Below are positions 1 through 7,960 of a stretch of 19,226 nt of DNA, in pieces (positions within the stretch are counted from its first letter, which is position 1; every line of letters starts with the position of its first letter). The notes below the pieces were generated by a model that saw only the letters and a list, made by a program, of their open reading frames with translations, was not told the DNA's origin and made no database searches. Location of the stretch: the NCBI GenBank assembly GCA_964472945.1, contig CAYYNM010000038.1:1-19226 (forward strand), in the 5' to 3' direction. A program made the translations under genes and the position numbers. Source of the DNA: QPIN01 sp964472945 (GTDB lineage: Bacteria > Pseudomonadota > Gammaproteobacteria > Methylococcales > Methylomonadaceae).

Positions 1-40
1 GATTTCTGACCATCTTTCGTCTGTTTAATTTCTTATCAAT

Positions 41-355
41 TTGGCGAAGGTATTGGTAGTACGTGATTCTATTCGAATGTTTACAGAGAATGAATACCAT
101 ACGCTATTAAATAAAATGGCACTATTGGGGCAAGCTAAAACAAGTTATGCCAAGGACACAGCTAATGGAACAATAAGCCAAAATATAGGGGCGAAGATAT
201 CAGAGCTGCGCATTGAAATTGTATTAGCTCGATCAATTCTTCTTGATTTTGATAAAGCTATACTCACTAACGAGGACGATGTTGAACATTATCTGAAATC
301 TTTGCGTAAAGCATTGTTGCAAGAAATACAAAATGATAAACAAATACAGATTTAA
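41..355 (+). CDS. brxC: C-terminal end of a probable BrxC (partial, 5' end outside or broken)
   Basis: About 104 residues rich in helix-forming amino acids, ending in a stretch (DDVEHYLKSLRKALLQEI) that I recall as typical of the extreme C-terminus of BREX P-loop protein BrxC. The position directly upstream of pglX, pglZ and brxL fits. No nucleotide-binding motif lies in this part; in BrxC that domain is N-terminal and would be off the left edge. The only in-frame start is a TTG at 41 without a clear ribosome binding site, so this is more likely a fragment than a free-standing gene. The same frame has a TAA at 26-28, while the frame starting at base 3 is open to 56, so one small frameshift near 36-41 could join this segment to an upstream coding part. 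The BrxC identity rests on context and remembered family features. Confidence 0.5.
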   Translation: MAKVLVVRDSIRMFTENEYHTLLNKMALLGQAKTSYAKDTANGTISQNIGAKISELRIEIVLARSILLDFDKAILTNEDDVEHYLKSLRKALLQEIQNDKQIQI

Positions 356-369
356 GTCAGTATAAAAAC

Positions 370-1758
370 ATGAACATTACAATTAAAAACCTTGGTGCTT
401 TAAAGCAAGCCAGTTTTTCACTGGGAGAACTGACAATTATCTGTGGGGGTAATAATACTGGAAAGACCTACGCAACCTATGCACTGTTCGGTTTCTTGAC
501 TTTTTGGCGAAATGCATTTTCAATAAAAGTACATGATAGTGATGTTCAACAATTGCTAAATGATGGCGTAACAGAGTTAGACATTCAAGATTATATTAAA
601 AATGCCAAGGAAATCCTTGAAGAAGGATGTAAAGCGTACACAGAAGAACTAGCCCATGTTTTTGCATCTTCTGAGAAACATTTTATGAATAGTGAATTCT
701 GGGTAGATTTGGATCAAAATGATATTCATCCCAGCCCTACATTTGAGCGTACCATGGGGGCTGCAAAGACTCAGTTATTTTCAATTACCAAGAAGGCTGA
801 TTCACCCGTGGTAAATATCTCTCTACTGGTTGATAGAGAAAAAGTAAAAGTACCAGAAGAAGCTATCAACAGGATTATTGGAGAAGCATTAAAAGAAATT
901 ATCTTTGGCCACCTTTTTCCACACCCGTTTATAGCAAGTGCAGAAAGAACAGGTGCTGCAATATTTAGAAAGGAACTTAATTTTGCCCGAAACAGGCTAT
1001 TAGAACAGATGAGTTCAATGGAAAAAACGATTAACCCGTTTGAACTATTGTCTAAAGTTTATGCTGATTATGCATGGCCAGTAAAAGCTAATGTGGATTT
1101 TACTCGGCAGGTTGAAGAACTGGTAAAACAAGATAGTTTCATCGCCAAACAACACCCGGAACTTTTAAATGATTTTGCCAAGATTATTGGCGGACAATAT
1201 TTGGTGACTAAAAATGATGAATTATATTATGTACCTAAGGGCAAAAGAATAAAACTAACCATGGACGAGAGCTCCAGTGCAGTCCGCTCATTACTTGATA
1301 TTGGGTTTTATCTACGACATATTGCCAAACCTGGCGATTTATTAATGATTGATGAGCCGGAACTCAATCTACATCCAGATAACCAGCGGCGAGTTGCTCG
1401 ACTCTTTGCCCGACTGGTTAACTTAGGCATAAAGGTATTTATAACCACACATAGTGATTATATTATTAAAGAATTGAATACTTTAATCATGCTTAACCAA
1501 AATAAGCCACACCTTATTCAGCTAGCAGAACAAGAAGGATACAGTAAAGAAGAGCTTATCTCTGCTAATCAAGTACAGGTTTATATCGCAGAAGAAGCAT
1601 CAATAAAGTTGGATGGAGCAAAACGAAAAACAAAATGCCAAACACTTGTTGCTGCAAATATTGATCCTGAATTAGGTATTGAAGCACGTAGCTTTGATAC
1701 AACCATTGATGATATGAATCGAATTCAAGATGAAATAGTTTGGAGAGAAAATGCTTGA
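370..1758 (+). CDS. OLD/AAA-15-like ATPase of a two-gene accessory defence module
   Basis: A 462-residue ABC-class/SMC-like ATPase. It opens with the usual beta strand and the Walker A motif GGNNTGKT (residues 26-33). A Walker B and D-loop stretch, LLMIDEPELNLHPDNQRR, lies around residues 324-341, preceded by a signature-like DESSSAVRSLLDIGF, and the switch histidine motif TTHSD is near residue 360. There is no TOPRIM domain as in true OLD nucleases, so the nuclease activity probably comes from the next gene, whose ATG overlaps this stop codon (TGATG). The layout recalls other ATPase-plus-effector defence pairs such as PARIS and Septu, but the partner is neither a TOPRIM/DUF4435 nor an HNH protein. 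In such systems the ATPase usually senses an invader protein and licenses the effector; that role is inferred here. The 14-nt gap after brxC suggests one operon. Confidence 0.85.
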   Translation: MNITIKNLGALKQASFSLGELTIICGGNNTGKTYATYALFGFLTFWRNAFSIKVHDSDVQQLLNDGVTELDIQDYIKNAKEILEEGCKAYTEELAHVFASSEKHFMNSEFWVDLDQNDIHPSPTFERTMGAAKTQLFSITKKADSPVVNISLLVDREKVKVPEEAINRIIGEALKEIIFGHLFPHPFIASAERTGAAIFRKELNFARNRLLEQMSSMEKTINPFELLSKVYADYAWPVKANVDFTRQVEELVKQDSFIAKQHPELLNDFAKIIGGQYLVTKNDELYYVPKGKRIKLTMDESSSAVRSLLDIGFYLRHIAKPGDLLMIDEPELNLHPDNQRRVARLFARLVNLGIKVFITTHSDYIIKELNTLIMLNQNKPHLIQLAEQEGYSKEELISANQVQVYIAEEASIKLDGAKRKTKCQTLVAANIDPELGIEARSFDTTIDDMNRIQDEIVWRENA

Positions 1759-2312
1759 TGTCAGATATGGAAATCCTAAATCAAATGATTAGAAATACCG
1801 CAAAAGTCTCATTAGAAGAAAGCGAATACGGAAAATTTTTTGTTACCCTGCATGAACCTCAATCACCAAAATCTACAGTAACTATTGTTGGTATACCCTC
1901 AGATGCTATTGTTATTAAGGTTGATGATTTTCAATCGCCTGATACTATTTTTTCTGGAGAACACGGTGAGTGTAAACGTGCTGATTATGTAATAGTGGCA
2001 GATTATAGCGGTAAAAAACGCATCCTATACATTGAATTAAAAACAACTAAGAGCCCTTTGAACGAGATTATAAAACAATTAGCAGGGGCTAAATGTTTTA
2101 TAAGTTACTGCCAGGAAATAGGAAAAACATTTTGGGGCAAGACAAATTTTTTACGTGATTATCAGCATCGCTTTGTCAGTATCGGTCATACCAGTATTAC
2201 GAAGAGAAAAATGCAAATAGATCGCTCAAAAAAGGTACACGATACACCCGATAAACTGATGAAAATTAGTTGGCCTCATCGACTTCAGTTTAATCAGTTA
2301 GTCGGAGCATAA
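1758..2312 (+). CDS. putative PD-(D/E)XK-type nuclease, effector partner of the upstream ATPase
   Basis: A 184-residue protein. I take the ATG at 1758, which overlaps the ATPase stop codon and has a GGAGAG at 1742-1747 at good spacing; an in-frame TTG at 1740 is the alternative. The key visible feature is RADYVIVAD followed by YIELKTT: Asp76, then Glu93-x-Lys95, which is the D...ExK arrangement of PD-(D/E)XK nucleases with both elements on predicted beta strands. A conserved-looking helical part follows (EIIKQLAGAKCFISYC). No signal peptide or membrane segment is seen. Translational coupling to the ATPase implies they act as a pair, the ATPase as sensor and this as DNA- or RNA-cutting effector. 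The fold assignment rests on one short motif, so the substrate is unknown. Confidence 0.65.
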   Translation: MSDMEILNQMIRNTAKVSLEESEYGKFFVTLHEPQSPKSTVTIVGIPSDAIVIKVDDFQSPDTIFSGEHGECKRADYVIVADYSGKKRILYIELKTTKSPLNEIIKQLAGAKCFISYCQEIGKTFWGKTNFLRDYQHRFVSIGHTSITKRKMQIDRSKKVHDTPDKLMKISWPHRLQFNQLVGA

Positions 2313-2317
2313 TCGCC

Positions 2318-3301
2318 ATGAAAACATCAAAACTTAAAAAATTTGCTCAATATGCACGTCGTAAGCTGATTGATGAAGTCACAAAAAAATTACAACGGGT
2401 ATTAAGCCAAGAAAGTACTGCGCGACGTGAGAATCCTCGCGCTGTGACTGAGCTTGAAAAGCTTATTACTAACAGCTCAGAAGAACAAGTTATTGAAAAA
2501 ATCGCTTATATCTGGTTTAACCGCTTCTGTGCTTTACGCTTTATGGATGTTAACCGATTTACTAGAATTGGCGTGTTATCACCTATTGCAGGCCAGTTTC
2601 AACCTGAGATATTAGCAGAAGCAAAAATGGGGCATATTGATGAAGACAGTATGCCTGAAAAAACACGTTTGCATATTGCAGCTTTATTAAATGGCACAAC
2701 GCCAAGTGATGACCCACAAACAGAGGCCTATCGTTTACTGATTGTTGCAACGTGCAACCAATACCACCAGGCCATGCCGTATTTGTTTGAACGCATTGCC
2801 GACTATACCGAATTATTAATGCCTGATGATTTATTATCAGGCAATTCAATCCTTGCTTATACGCGGGAGGCAATGACTCCTAAAGTGTGTATAGAGCAAG
2901 TCGATGGCAAAGATAAGCCGATTGTTGAAGTGATCGGTTGGTTATATCAGTTTTATATTGCTGAAAAGAAAGAGACTGTTTTTGCAGATTTAAAGAAAAA
3001 CAAAAAAATCACCCCTGAAAATATTCCTGCGGCAACACAATTATTTACACCCCATTGGATCGTTCGCTATTTAGTCGAAAATTCAGTGGGTCGGCTATGG
3101 ATGCTTAATCATCCAGATTCAAGCTTGATTGAGAAAATGGATTATTACATCAAGACTGAGCAACAGGAAACTGACTTTCTAAAAATACAGTCACCTGAAG
3201 ACATAATAATATGTGACCCAGCCTGTGGTAGTGGGCATATATTGACCTATGCTTTTGATTTGCTCTATCTCATTTATGAAGAGCACTATGAAAGCGCGTG
3301 A
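2318..3301 (+). pseudogene. pglX: pglX 5' segment: N-terminal helical region and SAM motif I
   Basis: These 327 codons hold the PglX N-terminal helical region and the start of the methyltransferase fold. The region TPHWIVRYLVENSVGRLW is the conserved entry to gamma-type N6-adenine methyltransferase domains. DPACGSGHIL (Asp300 to about residue 309) is the SAM-binding motif I. The frame ends four codons after the deletion point, in the shared stretch TATGAAAGCGCG. If translated alone, the product would bind neither SAM nor DNA properly. Confidence 0.85.
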
Positions 3302-3502
3302 AAAGCAGCGGCGTTTTTTCCGTAAACCAATCCAACCTAATATTTGTATTCTGGAGGCCATTCATTTTAACGAGCAGGAACTTACTGAATATATGGGCTT
3401 TGTTGGGCGTGATTTATTTACCTTGGGACTGGAAAATACTTTACGCCAATTTGAAGAAGCGGATAATTTTGGCTCTTTGATTCGTCCTGAAGTAACTGAT
3501 GT

Positions 3503-3524
3503 TGCTGGTATGCTGGTATGCTGG
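3503..3524 (+). repeat. 8-bp tandem repeat (about 2.75 copies) that frameshifts pglX
   Basis: The run TGCTGGTA repeats with period 8 across 22 nt (3503-3524). Taking out one unit joins the upstream frame (IRPEVTDVAGML) to the downstream frame (EILATKDV) without a gap, so the ancestral gene had one unit fewer. Short tandem repeats of this kind can gain or lose copies by replication slippage. Confidence 0.85.
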
Positions 3525-5779
3525 AAATATTGGCTACTAAGGATGTGACCAGTAATTTATTTCTTAGTTTAACCCATCAGAAAGTATTGCAGGTATTACA
3601 AAAAGCTGATTATCTTAGCCCGAAATATCATGTAGTGGTTGCTAATCCGCCGTATATGGGTGGTAAGGGTATGAATGGTCGATTAGCTAAGTGGGTAAAA
3701 AATCATTATCCTGATATAAAATCCGACTTATTTTCTGCATTTGTTGTTCGCAATACTGAACTAGCACTACCTAAAGGGCAGCTTGGTTTTATGACTCCTT
3801 TTGTTTGGATGTTTATTTCATCTTACGAAAAGTTGCGTAGTTTTATTATTAATAAAAAAACCATTACGTCGTTAATACAGCTTGAATACTCAGGTTTTGA
3901 CGGTGCAACTGTACCTATCTGCACTTTCACTATAGAAAATTCTCATAACCCAAATTTAAAAGGAGGTTATGTTCGTTTATCTGGTTTTCGTGGCTCAAAA
4001 AATCAAGCCCCAAAAACCCTAGAGGCAATCCAAAATCCAGATTGTGGTTGGTTTTATCGTGCTAAATCCGATGACTTTAAAAAAATCCCAGGCAGCCCAA
4101 TTGCGTATTGGGTTAGTGATAAAGTGCGTAGTTCATTTCAACAAAATACCAGTATTGATCAAACATTTAATGTTAAGGCTGGTATGTGTACAGGAAAGAA
4201 TGAAACTTTCATCTTATTTTGGTATGAGATTGATTTTTTATTTATTAAATTAAGTGAAAATCAAGATTACAAATACACTCCACATAATAAAGGTGGGGGA
4301 TTTAGAAGGTGGGTTGGCAACTGGAATACAGTATTAAAATATTCAGAAAAACACCTTAAGGAAATGGAGAATAATGATGGATTTAGGCATGATGGTAAGG
4401 AGTATTATTTTCAGCCACATATTGGATGGTCAAAAATAACTTCATTTTTATCAAGCTTTAGGATGTTTCCAAAAGGCTTTACTTTTGATTCGGCAGGGTT
4501 AGCCTTATTTCCTAGAACAGATAATATAGATTGCAACGTTACACTAGGTTTTTTAAACTCAAAAGTAAATACATTCATGCTTGGTTTACTAAACCCAACT
4601 CTTAATGTGACTCCTCAGATAATAAAAAAACTGCCTTCAATTCAACCTGAAAATAAAAATTTTGAATATATTGATATAATTTGCGATATAAGCAAAACTG
4701 ACTGGAACACCTACGAAACCTCATGGGATTTCCAAAGCAATCCTTTAATCGTAGGCTGGGTTAGCGATAGCGTAACCCAGCAACAAGCCACAAAAAATGC
4801 TGGGTTACGCGATAAAGCCGCTAACCCAGCCTACAACACTTTAGCGGATATTTATGCCAACTGGCGTAAAAATAGCCGTGCCAGCATTGCCGAAATGCAA
4901 GCTCTGGAAGAGGAAAACAACCGCCTGTTTATCGAGGCGTATGGTTTGCAGGATGAACTCACGCCCGATGTACCGCTGCATGAAATTACTCTAACCTGTA
5001 ACCCGCATTACCGCTATGCTAAAGACAAAACAACGGACAAATTAGAGACGCTATTACTCGCTGATACCCTAAAAGAGTTGATTTCCTATGCTGTCAGCTG
5101 TATGTTTGGTCGTTATGCGCTGGATAAACCCGGTTTAATTTTGGCGAATCAAGGGGAAACCTCTACCGACTACTTACAGCAGATTCCTGAGCCGACGTTC
5201 CCCGCGGATAAAGATAATGTCATCCCCTTACTTGATGGTGATTGGTTTACTGATGATATTAGCGAACGTTTTTTCCAATTCCTCAAAGTAACCTTTGGTG
5301 ATGAACACTATCAAGAAAACCTGGAATTTATCGAACAAGCTATAGGAAAAGATATTCGTAAATATTTCCTAAAAGATTTTTATAACGATCACCTTAAACG
5401 CTACAAAAAGCGCCCAATCTACTGGCTATTTTCCAGCCCGAAAGGCAGCTTTAATACCTTAATCTATATGCACCGCTACCGCCCTGATACAGTCAGTGTG
5501 ATATTAAATGATTATTTACGTGAATTCCGAACTAAACTCAGTGCGCGTGTCGATCATTTACAAAGTGTAGAAGCCAGTGCGGATGCCTCAAAAACTGAGA
5601 AAACTAAAGCCTTAAAAGAAATCACCAAGTTAAACAAAATGCTGGTAGAAATGGAAGAATACGAGCGAGAGGTGTTATACCCTTTGGCAACGAAACAAAT
5701 TGAAATTGATTTAGATGATGGCGTTAAAGTCAATTATGCAAAATTTGGCTCAGCATTAAAGAAAGTGACTGGACTATAG
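3518..5779 (+). pseudogene. pglX: pglX 3' segment: catalytic NPPY motif, target recognition and C-terminal domains
   Basis: This part carries the catalytic motif IV, ANPPYMGG (Asn43 counting from the in-frame ATG at 3518), then the target-recognition region and the helical C-terminal domain (LEEENNRLFIEAYGLQDELTP and RRPIYWLFSSP-like KRPIYWLFSSPKGSF). The ATG at 3518 lies inside the 8-bp duplication, so it is probably not a true start, though restart there could give a 753-residue fragment lacking motif I. Around residue 412 the protein holds 28 extra residues encoded by a palindromic element. Apart from that insertion this segment is well preserved, which points to recent inactivation. Confidence 0.85.
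4751..4834 (+). repeat. 84-bp nested palindromic element inserted in frame in pglX
   Basis: The outer arms GTAGGCTGGGTTAGCG (4751-4766) and its exact reverse complement (4819-4834) enclose inner arms CGTAACCCAGCA (4771-4782) and TGCTGGGTTACG (4798-4809), also exact. Each half can also fold on itself (GCTGGGTTA with TAACCCAGC). The unit is 84 bp, starts exactly on a codon boundary, has no stop in the pglX frame and encodes 28 residues (VGWVSDSV to ANPAY). It belongs to the look-alike group of small repeats with GTAGG.TGGGTTA...TAACCCA.CCTAC ends that I recall from many bacterial genomes, and resembles the in-gene palindromic elements of Rickettsia in behaviour. Confidence 0.9.
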
Positions 5780-5792
5780 GCGATTTAGAATT

Positions 5793-7505
5793 ATGAGTAG
5801 TTTAAATTTTAATACCTCGAATCAGACTTTTAGGCAATTACTGGGTAATGGTCTGACTTATCGTGTCCCTCCTTTTCAGCGTGATTATTCGTGGACTGAT
5901 GATGAATGGGATGATTTATGGCAAGATATTTTAGGCCTGTTTGAAGACGATGGTGAACCTGCTCATTATATGGGCTATCTGGTATTACAGTCATCGAATA
6001 GTAAAGAATTCGATATTATTGATGGTCAACAACGCCTGACGACACTCAGTTTGATGGTTTTAGCTGCACTTGGTCAATTAAAGGACCTGGTTACAGAAGA
6101 TATTGATGCCGCCCGCAATCAGCAACGTAAAGATAATCTACAAAATAGTTATATTGGTTATATTGATCCAGTATCTCTGGTTCCACGTTCAAAGCTAGTG
6201 CTTAATCGCCATAATGATAAATTTTATCAAAACTTTTTAGTGCCGTTAGAGTCGCTACCTCAAAGAAACCTAAATGCATCAGAACATCTGTTACGTAAAG
6301 GATTTAGCTGGTTTAAAGAACGCTTAAAAGGCCATTGTGAGCAGCGTGGGGAAGATATTGCTGCATTTATAGATAGTCTAGTAGATAAATTATTTTTTAC
6401 GGTCATTACCATTACTGATGAACTCAATGCATTTAAGGTATTTGAAACACTAAATGCACGAGGTGTACGCCTTTCTTCTACAGATTTACTTAAAAATTAT
6501 TTATTTTCAGTGATCAGCAGTGCAGGGATTCATGATAGTGAGTTAAAAGCATTGGAAAATCAGTGGGAGCGTATTGTTGGCGAATTAGGTAATGAAAGCT
6601 TTCCTGAATTTTTACGAATTTTTTGGAATAGCCGCCATAAACTAGTGCGTAAACCTGATTTATTTAAAACGATTCGCAAGCGTATCACAACACGGGAGCA
6701 AACGTTTGCTTTGCTTAGGGATTTGGGTAAGGCCGCTTCAATTTATGCTGCGCTTAGAAATCCGCATGATGAAATATGGCTTCCTGATGAACGTCAACAT
6801 TTACAGCAGTTACAAATGTTTAATACGCGTCAGCCGTTAGCGATGTTAATGGCATGTTTTGAGCAATTTTCTGAGCAGGATCGAGCAACTTTTAGCAAAA
6901 CTTTACGCGCAATAACCGTGACAGCATTTCGTTATAATGTTATTTGTAATCTACAAACCCACGAGCAAGAACGTACTTATAATGATGCAGCTGTTAATGT
7001 TTCTAATAAGACTTTAAGTAGCTTGCAAACAGTAGTCGGTTCTTTAAAAGATGTTTACCCTGATGATGCTGTGTTTAAAGCAGCCTTTAGAGAGAAAGCA
7101 GTCAGGACAACCAATTCCAGAAATAAAAAAATAGTTCGTTTTATTTTATTTCAGATAGAAAAGCAGGAGTCTGGTCAGGAATTTGAGTTTGAAAGTGCTG
7201 TTTATAATTTAGAACATATTTTGCCTGAAAATCCTTCTATAGCATGGGCACATATCGCTGAGCATAATCAGGATAAGTTTGTTTATCGTCTGGGTAATAT
7301 GACTCCATTAGAGAGTAAAGCAAACCGTAAAATAGGCAATACTAGTTATACTGAGAAAAAATCTACTTTTGCTCGTAGTCGCTTTAAAATTACGCGTGCG
7401 ATACCAGAGCATTATGAGGAATGGAATGAAGCTAAAATTAATGCCAGGCAAGGGCAGATGGCAAATTTGGCTTCGGCAATTTGGCGTATAGATTTTAATG
7501 ATTAA
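5793..7505 (+). CDS. brxU: GmrSD/BrxU-type type IV restriction enzyme (DUF262-DUF1524)
   Basis: A 570-residue protein with both parts of a fused GmrS-GmrD enzyme. The DUF262 part shows VPPFQRDYSW (residues 25-34), IIDGQQRLTTLSL (about 74-86), the ParB-like nucleotide-handling motif, and FETLNARGVRLSSTDLLKNYL (about 217-237). The C-terminal DUF1524 HNH-like nuclease shows LEHILPENP (about 472-480) and RLGNMTPLESKANRKIGN (about 499-516). Such enzymes cut DNA with modified cytosines (hydroxymethyl or glucosyl-hydroxymethyl). BrxU of Escherichia fergusonii sits in this same place, between pglX and pglZ, and complements BREX against phages with modified DNA. The ATG lies 13 nt after pglX. The gene appears intact, so it may still act even though pglX is broken. 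Whether it prefers the same modified bases is inferred from homology. Confidence 0.88.
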   Translation: MSSLNFNTSNQTFRQLLGNGLTYRVPPFQRDYSWTDDEWDDLWQDILGLFEDDGEPAHYMGYLVLQSSNSKEFDIIDGQQRLTTLSLMVLAALGQLKDLVTEDIDAARNQQRKDNLQNSYIGYIDPVSLVPRSKLVLNRHNDKFYQNFLVPLESLPQRNLNASEHLLRKGFSWFKERLKGHCEQRGEDIAAFIDSLVDKLFFTVITITDELNAFKVFETLNARGVRLSSTDLLKNYLFSVISSAGIHDSELKALENQWERIVGELGNESFPEFLRIFWNSRHKLVRKPDLFKTIRKRITTREQTFALLRDLGKAASIYAALRNPHDEIWLPDERQHLQQLQMFNTRQPLAMLMACFEQFSEQDRATFSKTLRAITVTAFRYNVICNLQTHEQERTYNDAAVNVSNKTLSSLQTVVGSLKDVYPDDAVFKAAFREKAVRTTNSRNKKIVRFILFQIEKQESGQEFEFESAVYNLEHILPENPSIAWAHIAEHNQDKFVYRLGNMTPLESKANRKIGNTSYTEKKSTFARSRFKITRAIPEHYEEWNEAKINARQGQMANLASAIWRIDFND

Positions 7506-7525
7506 TCGATTGGGACTAGGTTTTA

Positions 7526-7960
7526 ATGCAAGTTACAGAATTATCTTTAGCTAACTATAGAGGGGCACATTCTCTTACTTTGCAGTTTGATCCAAAACTA
7601 AATGTGTTTTTTGGTGTGAATGGTGCTGGCAAGTCAACCGTACTGGATGCTATTGCGATTATGTTGTCATGGACAGTCAGTCGTATTCGTCATGCAGGGG
7701 CATCAGGTCGACCTATTGCTGAAATAGACATTAGCAACGGAACACCTCTAGCCACTATTGAGTTGGCGTGTTGTTTTGAACAAAGTGCTTTGCAATGGAA
7801 ATTAGTCAAAGGTAAAAAAGGCTACGACTTACATGATCAGCGCAGTCAACTATCAGAACTAAGTGAGTATACAAAACAAATTCAAAGTGACTTTGAAGCC
7901 AAGACTGAGAGCTTCAACTTGCCCTTATTTGTTTATTACCCCGTTAATCGAAATGAATAA
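7526..7960 (+). pseudogene. N-terminal remnant of a second AAA/SMC-like ATPase
   Basis: These 144 residues begin with ELSLANYRGAHSLTLQF and a Walker A, GVNGAGKST (about residues 33-41), the usual opening of an AAA-21/RecF-like ATPase. A typical conserved stretch, LPLFVYYPVNR, follows, after which the reading frame ends with NE and a TAA. Relatives continue for several hundred residues and carry Walker B and the switch histidine there; none of that is present. The stop codon lies inside the start of pglZ (pglZ ATG at 7953). The sequence TAATCGAA occurs twice around the junction (7945-7952 and 7958-7965), so the missing part was probably removed by a deletion ending at pglZ. The stump cannot hydrolyse ATP normally. 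The initial ATG follows a weak leader after brxU, 20 nt away. Confidence 0.75.

Larger units (their letters stand above)
2318..5779 (+). pseudogene. pglX: pglX, BREX type 1 adenine-specific DNA methyltransferase, disrupted
   Basis: PglX methylates one adenine in the BREX recognition site of host DNA and supplies target specificity. Three overlapping reading stretches together cover the whole protein: 2318-3301, then 3288-3548 in another frame, then 3518-5779 back in the first frame. At the first junction the text jumps from LIYEEHYE to MKAREKQRRFF. From memory of the family about 30 residues are missing there, including the acidic SAM-ribose motif segment (an IP.LI...NL.GI.ID.RA-like run), so this is a deletion whose length leaves remainder 2 on division by 3. 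At the second junction an 8-bp unit is duplicated; removing one copy gives VAGMLEILATKDV and restores the frame. Two independent lesions make loss of function likely. The ATG at 2318 follows GGAG at 2305-2308. Confidence 0.85.

Noticed and set aside
7863..7952. Upstream extension of the pglZ frame by 30 codons
   Set aside because: These bases encode the conserved end of the ATPase remnant in another frame; PglZ relatives start at MNNRI-like sequence, as does the ATG at 7953.
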